The notes beneath the pieces are model-generated. The model was given only the letters and a program-made list of their open reading frames with translations, ran no database searches and had not been told where the DNA came from. Shown in pieces: positions 10,155 through 21,308 of a stretch of 64,000 bases of DNA. Position 1 is the first letter of the stretch. Each line of letters begins with the position of its first letter. The position numbers and the translations under genes were made by a program. Source of the stretch: Berberis thunbergii (taxonomy: Eukaryota > Streptophyta > Magnoliopsida > Ranunculales > Berberidaceae). The DNA is taken from NCBI GenBank assembly GCA_003290165.1, contig QNQO01007601.1, positions 79,578 through 143,577 of the forward strand, written 5' to 3'.

Positions 10155-11690
10155 TCAGGATCAAGATATCCAGCAGTGCTTCAAGTTTTGAACTAACGGA
10201 CTTCTCAAGTTGAGTCACTGCATTGTCTCATATCCCTCTCTGTAAAAGTAACAACCAGAACTTGGTCAGACAAAATTTTCAGGAGAAGAGTCAAAAATCA
10301 AAATTCCTCAGGATTTCAACTTGAAATGCTTCTGTAATAGATGAAGAAACAATTTTCTCAACAACTGGTGTGACGAGACGAGCTACAGCCTGCTCAAATA
10401 CAGCAAGTTCCTTCTTCAGTGTTTTCTCTAGCATTGCTGGCAAATCCTTGTTCATACAATTGGTGATCAAACTCGTTATCTGTTGTGTGCGTTCTCGTTC
10501 TAATTTCTCATGTTTAGCATTCTCTTCTTGGAAACGGGCCCATAAAGCATCGGTGTTGGCCTTGATGGCTTTCTCCATGCTGTGGCCCAAGGCTGCCTCT
10601 ACTCTTTTACCTTCTTTGGTAACCGGGGTAGACACCATTGCCATTTGTTTTTGCAAATCCTTTTGCATGGTGAATAGCTGCAAATATAACAAATAGACAA
10701 GTTTACCTGGAATACGATTTATGAAAGAGAGCTTAAGGAAAACATACCGACAAAATAATAGCTCACCAACAATAAAAGTAATAATAACAATAGTAATCAC
10801 TAAATGAATGAATAAATAAATATGTCTAAACAATGAGAAAACATACCTCAAATGAATAATATATAATTCCTACCCATGGTCTATAGATCTATGTTCACTT
10901 GAAATATAAAATTCATATAAATAATATATAATTCCTTCACATTATATCCTGAGTTGCAGAATAGCGTACCAAAAATACTGTATCATATTAAAAGTAGCAG
11001 AAGAAAGAATTTAATAGTGGGACAATGGGTATGTAAGAGTAAGTGATTACGTGGTTGAGTGTCCCCTGTATAGAAATAATCTGAGAAGACGCAAGCTCCA
11101 AAGAAGAAACAATCGGAGTGCTACCAGGCTCATTGGAAGAACCTGTGGGACTGCAAATCCTCAGAGATGGAGAAGACGACCCCGATACTTGAGAGATTAA
11201 ACCCTTTTGCTTATCAACTTTTGAAGCTGATGTAGTGGGTTGTTGCAGCATCCAATTCAGAAACCTTGCCAAGAACATTTTTTCTAGCATCCTGCATTTC
11301 TTCCTCACTGGCTCTTGGAGGTTGGTCCAATGCTTCAGAGGCCCTAGCATCATTAACTTGCCTCTTCTCAGAACTTAACATTTCAGTAGACAATGCACTA
11401 CATTCTTTGGCCATATCAAAATTAAGATCTGAAGCCTGTGAAGGATTTTTCCTTCTTCTCTGCAACATGAATATGGGGTTTTCTCTGAGTCTCAACTTCA
11501 GCATTCTCAACCATCTCATTCTCTCCCACCACTTTAACCTCCACCACAACACCCTCGCCATCATTTCTGATAACATCTTGAACCTTTGCTTCTCCCCTTT
11601 TTGAAACTTGAGATATTTGAGAATTCTCTTGAACCTTTGCTTCTCCCTCTCAACTTCAGCCTCCACTTCCCTTGCTCTTAAATATTGCTA
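10155..11690 (-). pseudogene. VCS: Captured VARICOSE (EDC4-like decapping scaffold) fragment, at least three exons
   Basis: VARICOSE/EDC4 scaffolds the mRNA decapping complex (DCP1, DCP2) in P-bodies. Three exons on the minus strand match its C-terminal half. Exon A (about 11690-11051) includes VNDARASEALDQPPRASEEE and QVSGSSSPS / SSNEPGS. Exon B (10677-10321) includes VTKEGKRVEAALGHSMEKA, NTDALWARFQEENAKHEKLE and NKDLPAMLEKTLKKELA. Exon C (10239 to about 10155) has QLEKSVSSKLEA. Borders are canonical: GT after 11051, TTTGCAG before 10677, GT after 10321, TTTTACAG before 10239. The introns are retained, so this was captured at the DNA level. Exon A has frameshifts and exon C a stop. The WD40 N-terminus is absent. 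Confidence 0.85.
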
Positions 11691-12332
11691 ATGCGACCTA
11701 TATTTCTGTTCAAATTTCACAAAACATTCATGTTCCGAGTTAGCTACATAACGTGGACCATAATTATACTAAACCAAGTTTCAAATCAAGGTATTTAGCT
11801 TAGAAATCATCATTTACATATACTAGTAAACTTGCATGGCTGATATAATAATATACAAGCTTTCCAAATGTAACAATATTAATGATTGTACAAGCTACTT
11901 TTTTTTAGAGAGGCTTCTTTCCTTGCTTCAACTTTCAAGAAAACACATCATCTTAAACAGACAGAAGCAGAAAAAGAGAAAAGTTGTATTATTTCCATGA
12001 GGCACAGGCAGAGATAAAAATTATTTTCATTCAAAGTATGATTGATCTATCATTTTCTAAACAACTTAAACCAAGATTATATATTAAGTTAAAATCGATT
12101 TAGTTAACATACTTTCATGTATAATGTACATAAGAAGTTTGTGAACTGACATCCTTAATTTTAGCAAATAAAAAAGAAAAGCTTTATACATGCTCATTGC
12201 TTAGAGGTATTTCCCACTTGCCTTTCATCTCAGACAAAGCATAAAACAAGAAGAACAAAAAAAAATCATCCCAAATTTGGAAGGATTTGATGAAAAAGAG
12301 AAAGACAGATATAATTGAAGAAGATATGTACT
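11691..12332. other. CACTA-1 interior between VCS and GLK fragments
   Basis: AT-rich and intron-like, with no recognised exon. It separates two captured segments, so the junction between donor loci should lie here. Confidence 0.4.
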
Positions 12333-12472
12333 TGGAGATGACTAGCAATGTTGTGTCCAGTAAGACAATCGATGCTTTTAAGTTTCAAAATTCTTGAAGG
12401 GACTGCCTTATCCATGCCCAACTACTCCACTGCTTGAACAAATCTTCTGTGCAACTCAGGTGTCCAATCAAC
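12333..12472 (-). pseudogene. GLK: Captured GARP DNA-binding exon of a GLK (Golden2-like) factor
   Basis: The minus strand has an acceptor CTTTACAG and then an exon of about 140 bp reading VDWTPELHRRFVQAVE, stop, [20 protein letters not shown], then [10 protein letters not shown]. It ends with a GTACAT donor. This is the GARP/MYB-like domain of GLK regulators of chloroplast development. The family has VEQLG at the stop (CAG to TAG), E for the first K of KLK, and TRHN at the TGHN site. The exon boundary after HLQ is the usual GLK one. Only this exon is present; the stop and the lost recognition-helix Arg make it non-functional. APRR2-type GARP proteins are the nearest alternative. Confidence 0.8.
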
Positions 12473-12966
12473 CTGTAAAGAAATCCAAAACTGCAGAAGG
12501 AAATCAATGAAATGCCTATACATGAGTGAAAATATTGAAGGATTCCTTTGGGAAGTTCCCAAAAACCTTACCAAAATTGCTGCGTCACATTGCCAAGTTT
12601 ATGAATAATTTTTTCTTTTTCAGTTTACTAATATGGAGTTAATTTTCTCAAAGAGATTTTGTTCTCCTTTTGAGTAATTCAAATTCATCTCACCTGAGCA
12701 AGACTAGCAGAAGAAAATGTTGCAAATTGTTCTCCTAAATATTACAGTTTTCCAACTAGAACTACAAATTAAATCTGGTAAAAAAAAAAAAAAAAAAAAT
12801 CCAGTCAGGAAAGTTGGTAGGTCCTATTTGATGATAAGGTATGTAGGGATAAATTGAGCTTGTGGTCAACCAAAAGTGTAAACAAACATAAGCATGGGAG
12901 AAAAGAATTGCAAACAAAATGAGCAAGTGAAATATGAAAGAATATTATTTTTGCAGGTAGTAAAAC
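12473..12966. other. CACTA-1 interior between GLK and ECH2 fragments
   Basis: Mostly intron-like AT-rich sequence with an A-run (about 12780-12799). Part is probably GLK intron, since the acceptor at 12473 is kept, and part ECH2 intron 4. The donor junction was not located. Confidence 0.4.
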
Positions 12967-14685
12967 ATATTGCATTCTTGGTAGTTTATGTAATGACAGT
13001 GCAATTCCAGATGTAAATATAGCCGAAAAAGTTGGCAGGACCTGCAAAAATGAAGTTTCAAGGTACGGTTGTGCATCCCACACTGATTCCCTTGTGACAC
13101 AAAAATAAGGCCCTCATAGAAAGGAGATATAATGGCACACACAAGCATAAATTCAAAAGTGCCGTCAAAAGATAATAAGAAAAAATAAATTCAAATTGTC
13201 CAAACTGAAAAGAATTACTTAGGTGACATCCACAAGAAATTCTCTCAGAGAAGCAAATTGAAGAAGACTATTCAGCGATCATAAAATGATAAAGCTCACA
13301 CAAAATTTCAGTTTGCTCCAATATTTGTCTCCCAATAATACTGTTAACTTTAAGATCAAATTTGAAGGGACTTGAAATCTCATAGTTGGATGAGCGTATG
13401 TGGAGATGATCAAGATAGTCAAGAGATCATACCCATTCTAAATTTGTAATCATATAAATAATTATGTAGCTAAAGTTGTTAGCAAAACCCCTAATGTAAA
13501 CCAGTCCTGCTAACCATGTACATTGCTGGTCCCATCCCATATATCACCCAACCATGTAAATCACATCCAATAAGAAGAAATATTCTAACTTTTGAGATCC
13601 TGACCAATTTTGACCAAAAAAGAAAACCAACAACTTACTAAGAAAATTGCTCGCCACTAAACAAAAATAGGATTGATGGGGAATGGGGATAAACAATAAT
13701 TTTTTTTTAAAAAAATTGGCGCTAAAACAAACAAAAGGGTGAAAAAATTATGAAGAGCAAGTAAACAACAATTTGGATTGCTTAACCTTTTAGCTATGTT
13801 ATTTAAATAGTTTTTAATCATATGGTGTTGGTATAAATATTTATGAAGGATTAGTGATTGAATTTGAGACCTAGGTAAAATAGCTATATTAGACGGCATC
13901 GGCATGTCACTGTAGCAAACAGTAAAAAACATATTGGTATCCTCTGCAATTAAACACCGCATACTAGATTTACAAATCTGGATGAATGTTTGGCCATCTT
14001 TGTGGTATACATACTTCAATTCTTTCTCATCCAAGGCATCTCTAGCACACGCTCCAATTCCAAGGGCATAGATTGCTACATCTCTGTTAAGGAGAAGAAG
14101 AAACATTAGATATGAATAGATGATAGAAATATCACTTACACTATAACAGCTAATAAACTTGGTGAGAACTCAACCATTACCTTTCAGTATATGTGAATGT
14201 TGTCTGTATTGCATATCATTGATGCAACAGAAAAGAAAACAACTTAGCAATATTCCCAGGTTATCGTGCATAATACCAAATGCACAACTTAATTTCAAAT
14301 GAACACGATTCAATATAACTCATAGTCCATAGAAATGCGGTGCACAAAATTACAATCTTTAAATTTGTCCGTCCATGTCTACCGAGCATGACAAATCATC
14401 AATTAATGTAAAAGATATAGCCAAAAGAGAAGGTGCTGCAAATGCGAACATCACGAAACAATAATTCTCAACATATCAAAACTTATTTGGAAACAATAGC
14501 AACCATAAGAAAGAAGCCACAAAATACTATTTCACATAAGCAATAAAAAAAGGGGTTCACATAAAAAGCTTATTGGTTCAAGAACAGTGTGAAGAAAAAA
14601 AGAAACGAACCTGGGGGAATTTGTAAGAGAGGAGCCGCTCAGGATCTATGGAGACTGTCCAAGAATCTGAACTACTAGAAGCCAT
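12967..14685 (-). pseudogene. ECH2: Captured ECH2-like peroxisomal enoyl-CoA hydratase 2, exons 1-4
   Basis: Plant ECH2 is a MaoC/hot-dog-fold enoyl-CoA hydratase 2 of peroxisomal beta-oxidation. Exon 1 (14685-14611) starts at ATG and reads MASSSSDSWTVSIDPERLL, then SYKFPQ, followed by a GT donor. A 23-bp micro-exon (14203-14181) encodes TTFTYTE plus two bases of an Arg codon, with AG and GT borders. Exon 3 (14083-13978) gives DVAIYALGIGACARDALDEK, ELKYVYHKDGQTFIQ. Exon 4 (13041 to about 12967) gives VLPTFSAIF and LPRMQY after a TTTTTGCAG acceptor. Phases join correctly across all three introns. The donor after exon 3 is AT instead of GT. The catalytic hydratase-2 half and the PTS1 tail are absent. 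Confidence 0.78.
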
Positions 14686-14869
14686 CTTTCTATCTCTCTC
14701 TCTCTGCTTATAGAAATTTGAGTGAGAACTAAGTGTCTCTCTCCCCTTCACTATCCGATTCTGGACTGAGGCTGGAATCACTATACAACTGAGGTGATAG
14801 AGGCAACGAGGCAAAAGCAGTAGGATTTGTTCTTGATTTTCAATCACTAAAGAAAAAGAAAACGTTTCA

Positions 14870-14976
14870 AGAAACTTACCAATATCATAGTCAAGGTTGG
14901 TAGGTTTCAGATGAGATTGCCACCAACAGATAGCGTGCTTGGAAGAATGACCTCCCATTGCCTCCCTCTCCGCCAA
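14870..14976 (-). pseudogene. Possible captured first exon, unidentified
   Basis: The minus strand has an ATG (14959-14957) in an A/G-rich leader, a short frame (MGGHSSKHAICWW...) and a GTAAGTTT donor at about 14880. This is the layout of a first coding exon. It lies upstream of ECH2 exon 1 on the same strand. I do not recognise the peptide; it could instead be untranslated leader of the captured ECH2 gene. Confidence 0.35.
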
Positions 14977-15494
14977 AGAAGATCAAACAAGTTAAAGAAG
15001 ATCTAGAGAAGAAGAAGAGATTGATTTGGAGATTGAATTTCAAGAAATAGAGAGAGTAGTTGATGATTTTAGGGATTTGTTGCAAACCTCAACAGATTCA
15101 TAGTTCCAATACTTAAACGAACCCTAACCCTAGAATTGCCTCAGCTCTGGAAAGAGGGAAACAGAGAGAGAGCTGCAACAACAAAACTCTGAGGAAATCG
15201 AGTGAGAGCGATAGAGAGGTGTTATTGTTTTTGAGAAAGAGTAGTGCGAGCGCGTTTCTAAAATTTTAGAGAGAAATAATCGAGCGGTTTCAACTTTTCA
15301 ATGTCCCGCTTGTTTTTTCAATAGCGTTTTAATACTTAAATGTCATTAGAATTTAAGTTTTTATAGCATAAACACAAAAAACGCTATCATCAATTGTTAT
15401 GTTAAAAGGGTAATGAAATTAAAAGGGTTTTTAATAGCACAATGCTTAAAAACGCTATGCTCTTGTGCTATTGATAAGCACTTGTGTTGTAGTG
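14977..15494. repeat. CACTA-1 right terminal region and subterminal repeats
   Basis: About 300 bp of purine-rich leader-like sequence, then AGCGTTTTAA / AAAAACGCTAT copies near 15320, 15378 and 15448, ending at CTTGTGTTGTAGTG. The unit is the same as at the left end. Confidence 0.7.
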
Positions 15495-15756
15495 AGCATA
15501 ACTAAATCCATCAATAGTCACATATACCAATATAACCAAATGACATAGATAAAAAATGGATGTAAAACATGGAAATTACATGTGATGTGATCCAAACATG
15601 TCTATTTCCAACCGGTCCAATTTAATCTTTAATGAGATCAAACATATAATAAACAGACAATTGACTGAAGACTTTATTTCTGCAGAAAATACTAACTTAC
15701 ACCAATGTGCCCAAAACTCCATCATAGAAAAAAAAAAAAAAAAAAAAAAACTTCCA

Positions 15757-17440
15757 CTAAACCATGATATCCTCATGTGACATAACACCCATATGAGCGG
15801 TGTGCTCATGAAAGACCTTAGGTGGTAATCCCTTAGTAAGCGGATCCACAATCATGGAGTTTGTCCCAATATGCTCTATGAAAATATGTTTATTCTCTAC
15901 TCTCTCCTTCACAACCAGGAACTTTATGTCAATATGATTTGACCTAGACGAGCTCCTGTTGTTGTTGGCATATAAAACTGCTGACTTATTGTCACAATAT
16001 AACTTTAGTGGTCTTTCTATGTTATTCAAAATGCGTAGCCCAGTGAAAAAATAACGCAGCCATAATCCGTGGTTGGAGGCCTCAAAACACGCCACATATT
16101 CTACTTTCATGGTGGAAGAAGCTATGAGTGTCTGCTTAGCACTTCTCCAAGAAATAGCTCCTCCAACTAACAGATAAATGTAGCATGATGTAAATTTTCT
16201 ACTATCTTGTCATCCAGCAAAATCAGAATCAGAATACCCTATGATCTCCAACTGATCTGATCTCTTGTATGTGAGTATGTAATCTTTAGTTTTCTGTAAA
16301 TATGTCATAACCCATTTAGTTGCTTTCTAGTGACTCATCCCAGGGTTATCAAAATATATGCCAAGCATTCTAACAATGAATGTTATGTCTGGACGTGTAT
16401 ATACCTGAGCATACATAAGACTCCCAACTGCGGATGCATAGGGGATTTTTTGCATCTCTACAACTTCAAGTTTATTCCTAGGACACTGTTTAAGACTGAA
16501 TTTGTCTCCTTTAGATATAGGGGTATCTCATGGTTTACAATCTTGCATGCCAAACCTTTTAAGCACTTTTTCTACATAGCCCTTTTGTGACAATCCAAGA
16601 ATACCCCAAAAACGATCTCGGTATATCTGAATCCCTAAGACACAAAAAGCTTCACCAAGATCTTTCATTTCAAATTTCTTTGATAGAAATCTCTTGGTTT
16701 CGTGCAACATGTCTATATTATTAGTGGCAAGCAATATGTCATCAACATACAAAACTAAGAAGATATGATTACTCCCACTAAACTTATGATACACAATTAT
16801 CAACAACATTTGTCTCAAAACCAAACGAGACAATTACTTGATGAAATTTGTAGTACCATTGATGGAAAGCTTGCTTGAGCCCATAGATGGATTTCTTTAG
16901 TCTGCAAACCATATTCTTTGGGTCTCCAGACACAAAGTTTTCTGGTTGCACCATATAAATTGTTTCATCAATGTCGCCATTGAGAAACGTTGTTTTAACA
17001 TCCATCTGATGCAACTCAAAGTCAAAATGTACAACAAGAGCCATGATTGTCCTAAATGAGTTTTTCTTTAACACCGGAGAGAAAGTCTCTTTATAGTCGA
17101 TGTCTTCCTTTTGAGTGAAGCCTTTAGCTACAAGACGAACTTTATATCTTTCCACATTACCTTTTGAGTCATTCTTGGTTTTGAATATCCATTTACAACC
17201 AATAGACTTTGTATTTTCAGGTAATGAGACAAGATCCCAAACTTTATTGTCTTGCATAGACTTGTACTCCTCATTCATAGCATCTATCCACTGTTGAGAG
17301 TTAGATTCTTGCATGGCTTGATTGAAGTTGATTGGATCATTTTCCACCAATCCATCATTTTCCTCATGTTCTTGGAGAAAGACCATATAATCATCCGGAA
17401 TAGCTATTCTCTTTTCTCTCGTGGATCTCCTTAATGGCAT
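15757..17440 (-). pseudogene. Copia reverse transcriptase and RNase H
   Basis: Reading right to left: CKWIFKTKNDSKGNVERYK and RLVAKGFTQKEDIDYKETFS (RT N-terminal block), DVKTTFLNGDIDETIYM, the polymerase motif LYVDDILLATNN (about 16750), then the RNase H region with YCDNKSAVLYANN, HIDIKFLVVKERVE and DPLTKGLPP. Catalytic YVDD is intact. The frame breaks near 16800-16830, and between about 16110 and 16520 it is degraded; an A-run (15728-15750) lies just past the end. These enzymes copy element RNA into cDNA in the cytoplasmic particle. Order RT then RH after integrase is the copia layout. Confidence 0.88.
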
Positions 17441-17478
17441 TTGATATTGAGGTTGTTGAGTTTGTTATTCTGGAATAT

Positions 17479-18297
17479 TTACTTTAATTTGAGCAGGGAG
17501 TAGTTCAACATTGTCCTGTTGAGGTTCCAGATCTGCTTCTTGATCAATGACAGGTATTGGAACATGTACATTGTCAATAACAGTAGTAGGAGTCGAAATC
17601 GGTTCCTCCTCAAAGACAATGTTTCTGACCTTATTTCTCCCCCCAAACTCGACATCCTCAAAAAAGTTGTTGTTCCCGTTTCAAAAATGGACTTAATAGT
17701 GGGATTATAGAACTTGTAGCCCCTTGATCGCTCAGAGTAGCCAATGAAGTAGTTGCTCACTGTTTTAAAGTCCAATTTATTTTCATTCGGCCGATAAGGC
17801 CTTGCTTCAGTTGGACATCCCCAATTTCTTTCAGCTACACCATTTATGCTAGGTGATCCCAACATGGTGTACTATGGGACGATTCCACATTCCTCTAGGA
17901 ATTTAGCAAATGGTCCTGGACGTTGTTTACCGGAACCTACATATCTGCCCTAATACTTACCACCACGGTCAGACCTGACACTTTTAATTCGTTTGTTGAG
18001 TTGGTTCTCAACTTCAGCTTTGAACATGTCTAGTGACTCAGATTTCTCATGAATGAGATATAGGTACCCATAGCGTGAGTAATCGTCTATGAATGATATA
18101 AAATATTGTTGACCATTCCAAGAAGCCGAAGGGAATGGTCCACAAATATCTGTGTGGATCAATTCTAAGACGTCTGAAATTCTATTTGCACCCAATCTCT
18201 TTTGTTTGGTTTGTTTGCTCTTAATGCACTCAATACAGACATCAAAGTCTGAAAAATCAAGAGAATCTATTATGCCATCTGACACAAATCTCCCCAT
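17479..18297 (-). pseudogene. Copia integrase
   Basis: The minus strand reads LELIHTDICGPFPSASWNGQ, YFISFIDDYSRYGYLYLI, and KSVRSDRGGKY, then past a frame break NGVAERNW. These hold the integrase D, D and E residues of copia elements (HTD, SDRGG, NG-AER). Upstream, a pre-integrase zinc motif is suggested by DVCIECIKSKQTKQ. There is a break at about 17870-17950 and another near 17479. Integrase would insert the cDNA with a 5-bp staggered cut, which agrees with the TCAAT TSD. Confidence 0.85.
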
Positions 18298-18342
18298 TCT
18301 TGTTTTCGAGATATGTCCTAAACGTTTGTGCCACAGTTTTGA

Positions 18343-19546
18343 TTAATTTCCTTCATTTAGCTTACGCTTAGTACCACGTGATTCCACATGCAAGATTTCG
18401 TTATATGAGTCAATAGTGTCAAGAAGATATAGGTTATCAAATGTGCTTAATGAACCAGTACCAATAATATTGGAATTTAATGAAAGACTAAATTGATTAT
18501 TTCCAAATGAACAACAATATCCAAATTTGTCTAACAAGGAAATAGAAACCAAATTCTGACGGTACTACAAAGGTGTATTTCAGTTCCAAATAACAACCAG
18601 TTCCTAAGAGTAACCTAAAGTTTCCTATTGCTTCCACTTCTACGGATTTTCCATCGCCCACGAAGATGCGTCTTTCAGCATCATTTGGCTTTCGGTAGCT
18701 CAGACAACCCTGCATAGAAACACTTATGTGAGTAGTAGCACTGGAATCTAACCACCAACTGTTTCTAGATACTGAAGCTAAGTTAACCTCAGAACAGACC
18801 AAAGCAAGAAACATACCCTTTTTAACACACCATGCGTGATACTTGGTATATTCCTTCTTTACATGTCCAGGTTTCTTACAAAAGAAACAACCATCATTGC
18901 CTTTCTGTTTCTTTTGTGTTGGATCCTTAGAGGTGCTTGCAAAATGAGCACTTTCCATTCTGTCTTGTTTCAACCTGTCTTCCTCTTGCACACAGTATGA
19001 AATGAGCTCATTAAGAGTCCATTTGTCATTCTGACAGTTGTAACTGACCTTAAACTGACTGTACTGTGGAGGAAGTGATATCAAAACTAGATGCACGAGT
19101 AAGTCCTCAGACAACTCAAGCTTCAATGCTTTAAGTTTTGAAGCAAGATAAGACATCTCCATGATGTATTCTTTAATGTTCCCTTTGCCTTTGTACTTCA
19201 ATGAAATCAAGCTAGCAAAAAGTGTGCTTGTTTCAGCTTTATCGTTTTTAGCAAAACGCTTTTCAAGTTTAGTAAGGAACTCACTGGCATTGGTCACCCC
19301 TGCGGATATTGCACCCCTAAAGAATTCTGGAATACCTCACTTGATGAGCATGAGACTCATGCGATTGGAGCGTTCCCACTCAGGAGTACTTGCATCTATA
19401 AAAGGAGCGGGTTGCTCAATCATTAAGGCAAGGTCCAGATCCATGCATCCAAGAACGATTAACATGTTCTCTTTCCAGTCCTTGAAGTTTGTCCCATTAA
19501 GCATGAGAATATTATTTACACCAGCAGATATACTAGTAGCAGACAT
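18343..19546 (-). pseudogene. Copia gag and protease
   Basis: Gag starts at about 19546 (MSATSISAGVNNILMLNGTN, then FKDWKENMLIVLG) and continues after a frame break at about 19300 through the UBN2-type capsid region. It ends with a zinc knuckle CFFCKKPGHVKKEY in which the last Cys of CX2CX4HX4C is Tyr. The protease active site reads WWLDSSATTHIS where the family has D-S/T-G, so the Gly after the catalytic Asp-Ser is replaced. Both changes would disable the proteins even if the frames were open. Copies end near 18343 with a degraded pre-integrase spacer. Confidence 0.85.
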
Positions 19547-19559
19547 AGTAGCTGTACAG

Positions 19560-20629
19560 AGAATAAATTACATAAATAACATATTCACATCATTATTCAA
19601 TTGCATAAACTTTTAAATTCATACAATAGGTAAATAAAAAACAAGATACCTAGCACAGCATTGTTATTTAGTCTTTGGACAGAAATATCAATCTATAAGT
19701 GGTACTCTTCGTACACAACGAAACCGGCCTAATATTATGCCTTTCTTTGGACCGACATAATAAAGGATGGCAAAGCTAACCGTATCACATATTTAAGACT
19801 TTGGATTATCTAGTCAAAACAACCTTCCTTTGGGCCGATTGTTTCACATGGATGTAGCATGCTCACTTATTTAAAATCAACCAATTTTCCTAACAGTGGT
19901 TGCTTTGGCAACCTATTAGTTAAATTGTGTAAATTTTAAATAAGGAACATAATAGTGATGCATGAAACCAAAATTATAATCTATGTATAAATTTGGAGTA
20001 TTAACTAAATTATCACCTGAATACAATTAAAACATGGGTCTAAATAAAATGTAGCCAAAAAATTAAATAGGTCCCAATAAAACAGGATAAAGCAAAATTT
20101 TCTAATAGACCCAACAACAACAAGCCCAACCAACAGTCAACAGACCCAACAGTGAACAGTCACCTTTGTCAATAGTGAACAGTCACCATATAGGCCCAAT
20201 CGTGAACAGGCACCATACAGGCCAAACAGTGAACAATCAGCATACAGTGAACAATCACCATACAGTGAACAATCACCAGGCCCAACATTCCCCAGGCCCA
20301 ACAGTGAATAGTCGCCTTTGTCAATAGAGAACAGTCATGGTCAACGGTGAACAGTGAATCGTTTTTTTTTAAACATTTATTTCACTGTACACCAAATTGT
20401 AATAAATTGTAATCTATTTCAATAGTAAATGCAATTACAATATATTCACTGAATACAATTACACTCACAATAAAACAGTGAAGACAATTGCCATGAAACA
20501 CTGAATACAATCGCATGAATACATATCTATATAGATTCAACAGTGGATATGAATATCATTGTAATATGATCACTGAATGTATATATATCACTATATGAAT
20601 ATATGTATCACTGTATGAATCTATAATCA

Positions 20630-20664
<35 letters not shown>

Positions 20665-20845
20665 TATATCAAGGAATCACATTGTGCCATCAATCAACAT
20701 AATATTACTGTTAAAGTGTAATCATTGTACATGTATAAACCGTAATAGCGTAATCACTCGTGCATAAGCGCATCATCAAAATAATGAAAAAATTTTCTTC
20801 TTTATAATTTCACATGGAATCAACAGGAGTTGCCCTAATACCAAT
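19560..20845 (-). other. Copia leader with AACAGTGAACAGTCACC-type repeats
   Basis: 1.3 kb between the gag start and the 5' LTR with no long frame. Between about 20110 and 20360 a motif CAACAGTGAACAGTCACCAT is repeated about ten times with variations, mixed with AGGCCCAA. A TA run (20633-20661) follows. The primer-site variant is at 20834-20845. Confidence 0.75.
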
Positions 20846-21303
20846 TGTAAAAGTAAACCAAAAGCTTAAGACTCTAGTTGATTCAATGGAAACAAGAAGA
20901 ATAGAAACATACCTTGATCCATAGCGATTTTCCTTTGATTGTGATGAGTTTGGATCTTCCAATTGAAATTGATCTTCCGATTGACTCAAGTGTTTCCTTA
21001 GTTCTTAGTTGAGAGGATACAGAAGACAATGCCAAAGGTTATCTCTTTTCACGCACAACGCTCAATCGGGGACCAATCCATATTTATAATGCTCATAAGT
21101 CATAACCCTTCAACTTACGGGCTGTGAATTTCCAATTTTGCCCCTCATTGAATTAGAAATTACATCCTTATTTACACCATGTTATTTATTAATACTTTAT
21201 AGTCCAACACCCTATTAAATCACATATTAGATGGACTACACTTTAAGATAGCAATACACATTATATTACATATGTGTGTCAACTTTATTGGATTTGTCCA
21301 ACA
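20846..21303 (-). repeat. Copia 5' LTR
   Basis: 458-bp copy of 7296-7746 with TG...CA termini (minus strand) and TSD TCAAT at 21304-21308. It differs from the other LTR by scattered substitutions and a small insertion near 20895-20905. Confidence 0.9.
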
Positions 21304-21308
21304 TCAAT

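Larger units (their letters stand above)
7893..15494. mobile_element. Pack-type CACTA (En/Spm) element carrying host gene fragments
   Basis: The left end is CACTACAAGAAAAAAG and the right end is CTTGTGTTGTAGTG (complement CACTACAACACAAG). The flanking 3-bp sites are AAC and AGC, a TSD with one mismatch. Subterminal repeats of AGCGTTTT-AAAACGCTA type cluster in the outer 200 bp at both ends. No TNP2/TNPD transposase or TNPA-like frame is visible in 7.6 kb. Instead the interior holds intron-containing fragments of ECH2, GLK and VARICOSE genes, all on the minus strand, plus two exon-like pieces I cannot name. It inserted about 150 bp inside the copia 3' end and is the youngest layer of the stack. 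Confidence 0.85.
7296..21303 (-). mobile_element. Ty1/copia retrotransposon, interrupted by a CACTA element
   Basis: Perfect 5-bp TSD TCAAT (7291-7295 and 21304-21308). LTRs at 7296-7746 (3') and 20846-21303 (5') have TGTTGGACAAATCC...TTTTACA ends on the minus strand. Next to the 5' LTR the minus strand reads ATTGGTATTAGGGC, a variant of the iMet-tRNA primer site. Next to the 3' LTR it has the purine tract AAGTGGGATAT. The coding order gag-PR-INT-RT-RNaseH is diagnostic of copia. Without the CACTA at 7893-15494 the element is about 6.4 kb. The LTRs differ at some 20-25 positions plus a small indel by eye, so the insertion is old enough to have lost all frames. Confidence 0.9.

Noticed and set aside
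10370..10696. 108-codon plus-strand frame
   Set aside because: It is the antisense shadow of the VARICOSE exon B.
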